This document shows, in pieces, positions 16,424-23,892 of a DNA stretch of 64,000 nt. Each line of letters opens with the position of its first letter. The stretch's first letter is position 1. This DNA is from CAZYQW01 sp964649825 (lineage in GTDB: Bacteria > Planctomycetota > B15-G4 > JADJEK01): contig CAZYQW010000077.1 in the NCBI GenBank assembly GCA_964649825.1, forward strand, positions 86,736-150,735. Direction: 5' to 3'. The notes beneath the pieces are model-generated. The model saw only the letters and a list, made by a program, of their open reading frames with translations. It had not been told where the DNA came from and ran no database searches. The translations under genes and the position numbers were made by a program.

Positions 16424-18088
16424 TCAAGGAATGACGAGGCTGACCGCGTTGGTGAGGGTCGCGCCGAGCGGGGAGCCGGGATCCAGGACGTATGCTTGGA
16501 GCGTCGCGGTCAAGCTCGGCGTCCCGGCCGGCACCGTGCCGGACGCGACGATGCTGCCGTTGCCGGGCCCAATCCCGCCGAGCGGCAGCGGCAGGGAGAT
16601 CGGAGAAACCGGCGCGATCAACAGGGTGCAGCCGCCGGGAAGCGGCAGCGACGCCTCGACCTGGCCGAAGAGCAGGACGGCGAGCGAGCCCCCGAGCCCA
16701 CCGGAGATGGAGGCGGTCAGGATCTCGCCCGGCTTGGGGCAGCCGGTCAGCGAGAAGGACGGAACGAACCCTCCGGAACCGGGGCAACCGGTGCCGTACG
16801 GAATCGGCGCGCCGAGACATTCGAACTCGATCCGGACGAGCCCCTCCCCGCCGGCGGCCACGTCGAAATCGGGCGCGCCGACGGCGACGTCCGCGTAGCC
16901 ATCGGCGTCCGCGTCGAGATTCCCGGCAACGGACCGGCCGAAGTGGTCGTTCGCGGCGTTTCCGGTGTACGCCCGGATCGCGGCGCCGGACTTCCCCGAG
17001 AAGATCGTCGCTTCGCCCGCGTTGGCGAACGCGGCGTCCGAGAACTGCGCGCCGACGATGACGTCCGGCGCGCCGTCGAGATCGACGTCGCCCGCGTCGC
17101 TCACCGATCCCCCGAACTGATCGTCGGCCGCCGTCCCGAGGAACGCGTGGACGATCGAACCGAGCGCGAACGAGTAGACCCACGCGCCGCCCGAGTCCAC
17201 CCCGTTGCCATCGTGCATGTTCGCGCCGACGACCACATCCGCGAATCCATCGGCGTCGGCGTCGCCGGCGCCGCTCACGCTGATGCCGAGCTGATCGCCG
17301 GCGGCGGGGCCCGAGATCAGGGCGAGCGGCGCGCCGGTCTGACCGGAGAAGATCGTCGCCGCGCCGGAATCGAGGCCCCCCACGTCCGCGCCGTACGCAC
17401 CGACGACCACGTCGTCGAAGCCGTCGCCGTTCACGTCGCCCGCTCCGCTGACCGAGGTGCCGAACGCGTCGTTCGCGGCCACGCCGCCGAGGAAATGGAG
17501 CGTGGTCAGGAACTGGCCGGACACGACGATCGCGCTGCCGCTGTCGATCCCGCCCACGTCGGCCGCCCAGGCGCCGAGGATCAAGTCGGGGAAACCATCG
17601 GCGTCGACGTCCCCCGCGCCGCTGACCGATTGGCCGAGTTGGTCGCCCGAGGCGGCACCGATGAAGCTCGTGGCCAGCGTCCCGTTCGGACCGACGAAGA
17701 GATCCACCTGTCCCGACTCGGGACCGTTCGGGTCCGCGAAGAACGCGCCGGCGAGCACGTCGGCGTAGCCGTCGTTGTTCAGGTCCCCCACCGTCCCGAC
17801 GGATCGCCCGAACAGGTCGAGGAGTCCGCCTCCGGTCACCTTCACGAGCTGCATCCCGGTCTGGCCGGAGTAGACCGACATCGCGCCGTTGTTGATCAGC
17901 CCGCTGCTGTCCGCGAACGGGGCGCCAACGATGACGTCGTCGAAGCCGTCGCCGTCGAGGTCGCCGGCGGAATGGACGGACGAGCCGAACGCGTCGCCCT
18001 GGGCATCGCCCGTGAGCAAGTGGGTCTGAGCGACGGCGACGTTCACGAACGTCACCGCGACGAGAACGGTCGAGAGAGCGAGCTTCAT
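16424..18088 (-). CDS. Secreted FG-GAP beta-propeller protein with shared C-terminal module
   Basis: 554 residues from MKLALSTVLVAVTFVNVAVAQ, a typical Sec signal peptide. About seven FG-GAP repeats follow, each with D-x-D-x-DG-type calcium loops (for example AGDLDGDGFDDVIVGAP) and a 'SGQTG' strand. The C-terminal ~115 residues begin PYGTGCPGSGGFVP, contain IGPGNGS and end DPGSPLGATLTNAVSL. This closely parallels the protein at 1436-3103, so the two are paralogues. The in-frame extension to 18133 lacks a signal peptide, so the internal ATG is preferred. Extracellular location and calcium binding are likely; no catalytic residues are visible. Confidence 0.9.
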   Translation of the reverse strand: MKLALSTVLVAVTFVNVAVAQTHLLTGDAQGDAFGSSVHSAGDLDGDGFDDVIVGAPFADSSGLINNGAMSVYSGQTGMQLVKVTGGGLLDLFGRSVGTVGDLNNDGYADVLAGAFFADPNGPESGQVDLFVGPNGTLATSFIGAASGDQLGQSVSGAGDVDADGFPDLILGAWAADVGGIDSGSAIVVSGQFLTTLHFLGGVAANDAFGTSVSGAGDVNGDGFDDVVVGAYGADVGGLDSGAATIFSGQTGAPLALISGPAAGDQLGISVSGAGDADADGFADVVVGANMHDGNGVDSGGAWVYSFALGSIVHAFLGTAADDQFGGSVSDAGDVDLDGAPDVIVGAQFSDAAFANAGEATIFSGKSGAAIRAYTGNAANDHFGRSVAGNLDADADGYADVAVGAPDFDVAAGGEGLVRIEFECLGAPIPYGTGCPGSGGFVPSFSLTGCPKPGEILTASISGGLGGSLAVLLFGQVEASLPLPGGCTLLIAPVSPISLPLPLGGIGPGNGSIVASGTVPAGTPSLTATLQAYVLDPGSPLGATLTNAVSLVIP

Positions 18089-18170
18089 CGTTGCGATCTC
18101 TGAAGGAGGATGGATTGCGGCAGCGGGCCCCATCCTACCGAACCGCGGTCGAGTCTCCTTCGCGTCGACT

Positions 18171-18662
18171 TCACTCCGCCGCTCGGGTTCCCTCCTTCCG
18201 CGATTGCTCGACGCCGTAAGCAGACGGCGGGTCGTACCCGGGCGGAACCCCGTCGTCCGACCAAAGGGTCCGGCTGCTCGGGAAATAGAGCGTTCCCCAC
18301 CCGTGCCCTTCCTTCACCCAGGGACTGATGCCGCGCGGCCAGTTCGGCCAGAGCGATCGACACACGACGTAGTCGACTCCCCCGAGGATCCACGAGATCG
18401 GCTTGAAGACGTAGTAGCCGAGCCCAATTCCCGCGAACGGGCTGACGCCCCCCGTCGAAACGCCGACTCCGACGCTCGGCGTCGGTGTCGGATCGCTCCG
18501 GCCGGCCCAGAACTCGAACACGTTCGTGAGGGTCACGAGCGGAACGTCGACGAGGTCGCGCGCACCGGTCAGCGGGGTCAGCGCGACCCGCCCCGTCGTC
18601 GATGAGCACGAGCACAGCGCGACCGCCGTCATGATGAGCGCCACCGTACGAAGTTGGTTCAC
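18171..18662 (-). CDS. Hypothetical lipoprotein
   Basis: About 163 residues starting at GTG 18662, which is preceded by GGGAGGGA. The N-terminus (NQLRTVALIMTAVALCSCSS) has a signal peptide with a Cys-rich lipobox-like end, suggesting lipidation. The mature part contains a short glycine-rich segment (GVGVSTGGVSPFAGIGLGYYVFKP) and a tryptophan-rich middle (LWPNWPRGISPWVKEGHGWG). No family recognised. It lies between secreted-protein genes and diverges from the beta-propeller gene at 18871. Confidence 0.7.
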   Translation of the reverse strand: MNQLRTVALIMTAVALCSCSSTTGRVALTPLTGARDLVDVPLVTLTNVFEFWAGRSDPTPTPSVGVGVSTGGVSPFAGIGLGYYVFKPISWILGGVDYVVCRSLWPNWPRGISPWVKEGHGWGTLYFPSSRTLWSDDGVPPGYDPPSAYGVEQSRKEGTRAAE

Positions 18663-18870
18663 GACTCCCTCCCGTTCAGAGGTTCCTTTCATCCCGTCCC
18701 CGCGCCTCGACGCGCGGATTGTAGGACTCGCTCAGGCGCGCCGGCGCGCAGATACCGGGGTGAAGCGCGTACTCTGCCGTGGTTCCGCCGACATTCTTGC
18801 CACATCCGAACCGATCGAGGCCAGAATGACGGGCACCCGTTCAGGACGCGAAGAAGGAAGGACCTCCATC

Positions 18871-20211
18871 ATGATGACGACGCGAGTCCTGCTCACCTCC
18901 GCCTGGTTCGCATTCGGATCGATCGCCGACGCCCGCTCGCTCTCGCCCCAGGACGTCGTCGTGGTGACCGAGGACGGCCTCTTCTGGCACGGCGCCACGG
19001 TGGGAACGACCGCGACGCAGCTCCTGCCGGCGACCGCGTTCGGCGGGCTCGCGAACCCGTCGGTCGAATGGGAGCGCGGCACCAACGCCGTGTTCGTGAC
19101 GAGCCAGGCCAAGCTGTTCCGAGTCACGCTCGCCGGCACGCCGCCGTCCAACGCGACGATCACCGATCTCACGCCGGCCATCTCCGGCGCGACGCCGCTC
19201 TTCTTCGACCTCGACGTCAACCCGGCGAACGACGACCTCTACGTCCTTGACCGCGCGAATGGCGCGATCCACCGGTTCCGTCCACCGTTCGTCCTCGGCA
19301 TGGCGCCCGACCTCAGCGTCGCCGTGCCGAAGTCGTCGCGATCCATGAGCGTCGACAGCCGCCGCTATCGGCTCGGGCTCGTCTATTGCGACTCCATCGC
19401 GATCCAGCGGGTGCGCGTTCCGACGCTCACGACCGAGATCCTCGCGTACGCACCGTTCTCGGATGGCAGCGACTGCGACGCGCAGCTCCAGAACGGAGTG
19501 ATGTTCAGCCGGTCGAGCGACCACATGGTCGCGATCACCGTCGGCTCGCCGAACGTCGTGGTCGACATCAACCTCTCCACGACCTGCAAGCCGGTCGCGC
19601 TGCGGCCGACCGACAGCGAGTGGGACCCGGTCAAGCGGCGGCTGCACGTGCTCGCGGCCGATGGCATCAACGCCTGCCACGGCTTCTACACGGGTCCGAA
19701 CCACGTCGTCCGCTTCCAGGTCCCCGGCGGCGGGCCGAACCCACCGCTCGTGCTCACGAACTCGTCCGGATCCGGCATCACCGGCGATCGCGGCGACCTG
19801 TGCGTGGTGCACGACGACTTCGCGTTCTCCTTCCTCTACGGCGAGCCGTGCGCGGCGCCGGGCGGCATCGCCCCGATCCTCGACCATACGGACGGCATCG
19901 GGCTCGTTCCGTACGTCGGGAACGTGAACTTCACGCTGACCCTCGTCGACGCGCCGGCCTCGGCCGCGACGTTCCTCGTGGCCGGGCTCGTACCGATCGA
20001 TGCCCCGCTCGGCGCCTGCCGCATCCTCGTGTTTCCGAGCATCGTGGCCGCCGTTGGAGCGACGAGTGCGACGGGCGACGCGATCTGGCCGGCGGCGATC
20101 CCTCCCGACCCTGCGATCCAAGGCGCCGACGTGTTCGTGCAGTCGATCTCGATCGACGGATCGGGCGCACCGATCGGCTCGCAAGGACTCCAGCTCCATC
20201 TCGGTTCGTAG
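18871..20211 (+). CDS. Secreted beta-propeller-like protein with C-terminal module
   Basis: 446 residues from ATG 18871, with GGAAGGA upstream. A Sec signal peptide (MMTTRVLLTSAWFAFGSIADARS) leads into repeated strands such as ADLSV- and NDDLYVLDRANGAIHRF-type segments, suggesting an NHL/SMP-30-like propeller over residues ~30-320. The last ~110 residues (from CAAPGGIAPIL to GSQGLQLHLGS) resemble the recurring C-terminal module of the other secreted proteins. No active-site residues are evident. It lies immediately upstream of the riboswitch-controlled gene and resembles it in layout, but the riboswitch follows it and so does not control it. Confidence 0.8.
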   Translation: MMTTRVLLTSAWFAFGSIADARSLSPQDVVVVTEDGLFWHGATVGTTATQLLPATAFGGLANPSVEWERGTNAVFVTSQAKLFRVTLAGTPPSNATITDLTPAISGATPLFFDLDVNPANDDLYVLDRANGAIHRFRPPFVLGMAPDLSVAVPKSSRSMSVDSRRYRLGLVYCDSIAIQRVRVPTLTTEILAYAPFSDGSDCDAQLQNGVMFSRSSDHMVAITVGSPNVVVDINLSTTCKPVALRPTDSEWDPVKRRLHVLAADGINACHGFYTGPNHVVRFQVPGGGPNPPLVLTNSSGSGITGDRGDLCVVHDDFAFSFLYGEPCAAPGGIAPILDHTDGIGLVPYVGNVNFTLTLVDAPASAATFLVAGLVPIDAPLGACRILVFPSIVAAVGATSATGDAIWPAAIPPDPAIQGADVFVQSISIDGSGAPIGSQGLQLHLGS

Positions 20212-20240
20212 ACCGCGAACGACCGATCACTTCACCGGCG

Positions 20241-20269
20241 TTGACACCGTCGGCCCGTCCGGCGACAAT
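20241..20269 (+). promoter_or_regulatory. Sigma-70-type promoter ahead of the cobalamin riboswitch
   Basis: TTGACA at 20241-20246 is a perfect -35 hexamer. After exactly 17 bases comes GACAAT at 20264-20269 (4 of 6 matches to TATAAT). A transcript starting about 7 bases later would begin at ~20276, right at the base of the riboswitch P1 helix (20278). Such agreement of spacing and start is unusual in this GC-rich window and supports the assignment. Confidence 0.75.
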
Positions 20270-20277
20270 CCGCCTGG

Positions 20278-20450
20278 CTCGGGGTTTCCTCCGCTCGGAG
20301 CGGAGGAACCACGAGGGAAGTGGGTGTGAATCCCACACGGTCGCGCCACTGTGAGCGGTGAGCTCGTCTCGGCGAACGCCACTGGAAGCCTGGCTTCTGG
20401 GAAGGCACGAGACAGAGCGGTGACCCGCGAGTCAGGAGACCTGCCCCGAG
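20278..20450 (+). promoter_or_regulatory. Cobalamin (AdoCbl/B12) riboswitch aptamer
   Basis: P1 is a perfect 7-bp helix, CTCGGGG (20278-20284) with CCCCGAG (20444-20450). P2-like hairpin CCTCCGCTC/GAGCGGAGG lies at 20288-20306. The core GAGGGAA leads into stem GTGGG (20320-20324)/CCCAC (20332-20336). The invariant B12 box GCGCCACTGTGA is at 20343-20354, and the 3' conserved element GAGTCAGGAGACCTGCC at 20429-20445. The class binds cobalamin and usually shuts off B12 uptake or synthesis genes when the vitamin is plentiful. About 150 bases of leader separate the aptamer from the ATG at 20604; the switching structure (terminator or Shine-Dalgarno sequestration) could not be resolved by eye. Confidence 0.95.
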
Positions 20451-20603
20451 CACGAACCGTGACCACGCGCGCGAACCGACGTGGGCCGGGCCGACGAGGT
20501 CGACCGGGCCGCTTCGAAGACGCGCGGTGGAAGGGGTTCCAGGTCGCGGCGCTCGCGGAGCAGCGCTCGACCTGACCGACCTCCCGGCTCCCGGGGCAAC
20601 CTC

Positions 20604-21914
20604 ATGTCGAGAATCCTCGCGTCCCCCTTCATCACCATCGTTTCCGTTTCGGCGCTCGTCGCGCCGGCCCACGCCGGCCTGTCCGTATCCGTCGGCTGGT
20701 CGTCGGAAAGCACCCCCGCCGCGCCGGCCGGGGCGATCCTCGGAGGCATGGACGTCCTCGCGAACGGGAACCTCGCCGTTTTCGACGGCACCGCCATCGT
20801 CGAGGTCGTGCCGGCGTCGGGCGCCGTCGTGCGCACCATCTTCACGCCGCCGTCTCCCGTGTTCGGCAGCTTCGTGGTGATCGACCCGACCGACACCTAC
20901 ATCCTCTTTGGCGAGAGTTCGAGCCACGACGTCCATCGCGTTCCCCTCGACGGCTCGCCGGCGTCGGTCGTCGCGAACCTCTGGCTCAACTTCGCGTGCA
21001 CGTTTCGCGGGCCCGACGTCGCGTTCATCACCCGCGCGAACCCGTCGTCGAGCGGCACCCTGATCGAGCGGCTCGACGTCCTGACCGGGCAGACCGATCT
21101 CATCGCGTCGGTTCCCGGACCGTCGGGGCCGGTCGCGTTCGATCGCAACGGCGACCTCTTCTACGGCGTCAACGACACGAGCTTCCCCGCCGCGCGGGGC
21201 GCGCAGGCCATCGTCCGGTTCGACGCCGCGAAGGTCGACGCGGCGATCGGCCCAAGCGCGCTCGGCGCGGCCGACGCCTCGACGTTCGTCGTGAATCAAA
21301 CCGCCCCGTACGGCTTCGCGTTCGACGACGAGGGCGACCTGTTCGTCTCCGATTCGATCGAGGCGACGCTGAAGGAGTACGCGCCGAACGGCACGTTCTT
21401 GAGCGAGGTCGGGTTCGAGACGTCGCCGACCGCGGCGGTCGGCACGATGGTGTTCGTGGGCGACGGCGGCGGCCCGACTCACTTCGCGCCCTACCAACCC
21501 GCGACCGGCGACGCGCTCTACGTGGTCTCGTCCGACTTCTTCTCGTTCAACGACGTCAGCCGCGTCCAGCCGCGGCGAGCCACCCTGTCGACGCAGCCCG
21601 CCTCGCCCGTCCCCGCCGGGCCGTTCACGTTCCGGCTCGAGGACGGTCCGCCGTCGGGGATCACGTATCTGTTCATCGCGTCGTCGGCCGCGCCCGCCGA
21701 GGTCGTCGTCCTCCACGACGGCGTGCCGTTCGCCCTCGGCTTCGATCCGGGCAGCCTCATCGCCTCGGTGCCGCTGCCGCTCGACGCGAACGGCGAGCTC
21801 GTGATCCCGGCGACGAGTCCGGGGATCCCCGGGTCGATCGTGGTCCAGGGCGCCCTGTTCGCGACGGACGGAACCGGCGGGTCGACGACGACGCTCGTGA
21901 TCACGTTCACTTGA
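20604..21914 (+). CDS. Riboswitch-controlled secreted beta-propeller-like protein (candidate cobalamin-related surface protein)
   Basis: 436 residues from ATG 20604 (GGGG upstream). The signal peptide MSRILASPFITIVSVSALVAPAHA is followed by ~300 residues of repeated four-strand units (GGMDVLANGNLAVFDG, VAFDRNGDLFYGVND, YGFAFDDEGDLFVSDS, GDALYVVSS), typical of NHL/SMP-30 beta-propellers. A C-terminal ~110-residue beta-rich module follows (ends GGSTTTLVITFT). It has no enzyme motif and no lipobox. Its leader carries a cobalamin riboswitch, so expression should rise when B12 is scarce. In Bacteroidetes the surface protein BtuG, a beta-propeller, captures B12; a comparable role here is an inference from control and fold only. 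It converges with the next gene with an 8-bp overlap. Confidence 0.85.
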   Translation: MSRILASPFITIVSVSALVAPAHAGLSVSVGWSSESTPAAPAGAILGGMDVLANGNLAVFDGTAIVEVVPASGAVVRTIFTPPSPVFGSFVVIDPTDTYILFGESSSHDVHRVPLDGSPASVVANLWLNFACTFRGPDVAFITRANPSSSGTLIERLDVLTGQTDLIASVPGPSGPVAFDRNGDLFYGVNDTSFPAARGAQAIVRFDAAKVDAAIGPSALGAADASTFVVNQTAPYGFAFDDEGDLFVSDSIEATLKEYAPNGTFLSEVGFETSPTAAVGTMVFVGDGGGPTHFAPYQPATGDALYVVSSDFFSFNDVSRVQPRRATLSTQPASPVPAGPFTFRLEDGPPSGITYLFIASSAAPAEVVVLHDGVPFALGFDPGSLIASVPLPLDANGELVIPATSPGIPGSIVVQGALFATDGTGGSTTTLVITFT

Positions 21915-23082
21915 CGGGAAGAGTCGCCTCCGCCGGCGGCGCGGGCCAGCCGGCCGGCGGAGGCGACGCCGGCAACGCCAGCGTGAGCATCGCCATCGAC
22001 GTGCCGTACGCGGCGGAGCGCGCGAAGACGCGATCGTTCCACGTGCCATCGTCCGCGCGCGACTGCATCACGATCTCACGAACGCGCCGGCGGTATTCCT
22101 GGCGCTCCTCGTCCGGCAGGAGCTCGGCGGCCAGCCCGGCGTAGTAGTGGCCGAAGTAGAAGTAGTACGGCGCGATCCCGTACGGCGGTTCGTGCGTCCC
22201 ATCGCGCGCGCGCCGTTCCTCGAGCCACCGCCAGTGGACGATGAACGCGTCGACGGCCGCCCGCATCCGTTCGAGCGAGCCGCGGCCGCCGAGGAACAGT
22301 GCCGTTTCGGCCGCGGCCATGCGCGCGCAGGATCCGGGCGTCTCCGACGACCGCCGGTCCGTCGCCTCGCCGGCGTAGACGAACGTCCCGAGCGCAGTCC
22401 GGCTCGCCGCGAGCGCGTCCAGGCCGCGATCGACCATGCCGGTCGCCACGTCGTAGCCCTGACGCCGCGCCTCGTAGAGCGCGAGCAGCGACGGCGCGGT
22501 CATGAACGGCGACGAGGGTCCCGACGCGTCGAAGCCCCGCGGCCGCGAGTAGTTCCAGCCGCCGGTGGTCGGAATCTCGGTCTCCTCCAGGCCGCGGATG
22601 AAGAATCGAATCGCGCCGTCGACCTCCTCCCGAAGGCCGTCCGGGACGCGCTCGTCCGCTCGAAGCGCGAGGAGGAAGGAGAGTCCGTACGTGTAGCCCC
22701 AGCCGCGCACGTCGTACGTCGCGCGGAACGAGTGGGCCATCTCGTCGTGCTCGATCGAGGCGACGACGAACCGGACCGCGCGGTCGAGCGCCTCGTCGCA
22801 AGCGGAGGTCATCGAGGATGGCGGCGCGCGAAGGATCGACGTCCCGCAGATCGCGGTCCCTCCCACGCGGTAGCCGATCGGGATCTCCCGGCGTACGCGG
22901 TACACGCCCTCGTACGGCCACTCGACCCGGCCGACGCCCTCCTGCGTCTCCAAGAGGTGGCGGAGCCCGGTGCGAAACGGTTCCTCCGGGTCGACCGGCG
23001 GGTCGCACGTCGCCGTCTCCGGAGCCGCGATCCAGGTTACGATCGCGATCACGAAGCCCACGACGCCGGCACGACGGCGCAA
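21907..23082 (-). CDS. Secreted alpha/alpha-toroid (prenyltransferase/squalene-cyclase-like) protein
   Basis: 391 residues. An N-terminal hydrophobic signal (GVVGFVIAIVTWIAAPETA) precedes repeated helix pairs with the QW/toroid-like pattern: DVRGWGYTYGLSFLLAL, TGGWNYSRPRGFDASGPSSPFMTAPSLLAL and DGTWNDRVFARSAAYGTSMAMLTLAL. This resembles the alpha/alpha-toroid proteins common in Planctomycetota, which are usually not true cyclases; no DxDD protonation motif is visible. Initiation is probably TTG at 23082, though GTG codons further in are possible. It is convergent with the riboswitch-controlled gene and overlaps it by eight bases, so antisense effects of one transcript on the other could occur. 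Confidence 0.8.
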   Translation of the reverse strand: MRRRAGVVGFVIAIVTWIAAPETATCDPPVDPEEPFRTGLRHLLETQEGVGRVEWPYEGVYRVRREIPIGYRVGGTAICGTSILRAPPSSMTSACDEALDRAVRFVVASIEHDEMAHSFRATYDVRGWGYTYGLSFLLALRADERVPDGLREEVDGAIRFFIRGLEETEIPTTGGWNYSRPRGFDASGPSSPFMTAPSLLALYEARRQGYDVATGMVDRGLDALAASRTALGTFVYAGEATDRRSSETPGSCARMAAAETALFLGGRGSLERMRAAVDAFIVHWRWLEERRARDGTHEPPYGIAPYYFYFGHYYAGLAAELLPDEERQEYRRRVREIVMQSRADDGTWNDRVFARSAAYGTSMAMLTLALPASPPPAGWPAPPAEATLPVK

Positions 23083-23313
23083 GCCGCCGGCGTGGTCTTC
23101 CTGCCGTCTCGTTCGCTCGATGACGCACCTCCCTTCGACGACGACAACGGATCATAGGGTGCGGATCCGCCGCGCGTCGGGTTCGTTCCGCGCCAGAAAA
23201 TCGTCCCGGCGACGCGCGCGCGGCCATTCCACTCCGTCGAAGCCTCCTTCACCGAGGGATCCGCTATGCTGTCCCGCCAGGGACGCACGATCGGAACGAA
23301 ACGAGCAACGGCG

Positions 23314-23892
23314 ATGGACACCACGCGGATCTCGCTTCTCGAGCGGCTCCGTGACGCCGAAGATGCTGGCGCGTGGCGCGAGTTCGATACGCGCTATCGC
23401 GACCTCGTGCTGCGTTACTGCCGCGCGTGCGGGCTCCAGGCCGCGGATTCCGAGGACGTCCATCAAGCGGTGCTGATGTCGCTCGCTCGCTCGATGAACG
23501 GCGGGTTCGTGTACGACCGCAAGCGCGGACGGTTTCGGCGCTACCTCGGGCGGGCGGTGCGCAACGAGGTGATCCGATTCCACCGTCGCCGTGCCGCGAC
23601 CCCCGACGAGCTGGCCGGCGACTGCATGGCCGACGACGTCGAGGACGAACGGTGGGAGCGAGAGTGGCAGAACCACCACCTGCGGCTCGCGCTGCGGGCG
23701 CTGCGCCAACGACACGCGCCGAACCACATGCACGTCTTCGACCGTCTCTTGGATGGCGAGACCGTCGAAGGGATCGCGCAGACCTCCGGGTTCAGCGTCG
23801 ATGCGGTCTACAAGATCAAGCAACGCGTCCGCCGGCGCCTGGAGGAACAGATCCTTGAGCAGATCCGGGAGGAAGACGCACTCGAACGGTGA
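23314..23892 (+). CDS. ECF-type RNA polymerase sigma factor
   Basis: 192 residues. Region 2 is seen in LRYCRACGLQAADSEDVHQAVLMSLARSM and KRGRFRRYLGRAVRNEVIRFHRRR. Region 4 is LLDGETVEGIAQTSGFSVDAVYKIKQRVRRRLEEQI, a helix-turn-helix for the -35 element. It shares the RYL/Y-F-R-Y-L layout of planctomycetal ECF factors that are coupled to Ser/Thr kinases. The start at MDTTRISLL is chosen for family length; a longer in-frame start at 23266 would add a basic tail. The kinase gene begins inside its 3' end, so the two are co-translated; phosphorylation control of the sigma factor is inferred from this linkage. Confidence 0.9.
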   Translation: MDTTRISLLERLRDAEDAGAWREFDTRYRDLVLRYCRACGLQAADSEDVHQAVLMSLARSMNGGFVYDRKRGRFRRYLGRAVRNEVIRFHRRRAATPDELAGDCMADDVEDERWEREWQNHHLRLALRALRQRHAPNHMHVFDRLLDGETVEGIAQTSGFSVDAVYKIKQRVRRRLEEQILEQIREEDALER

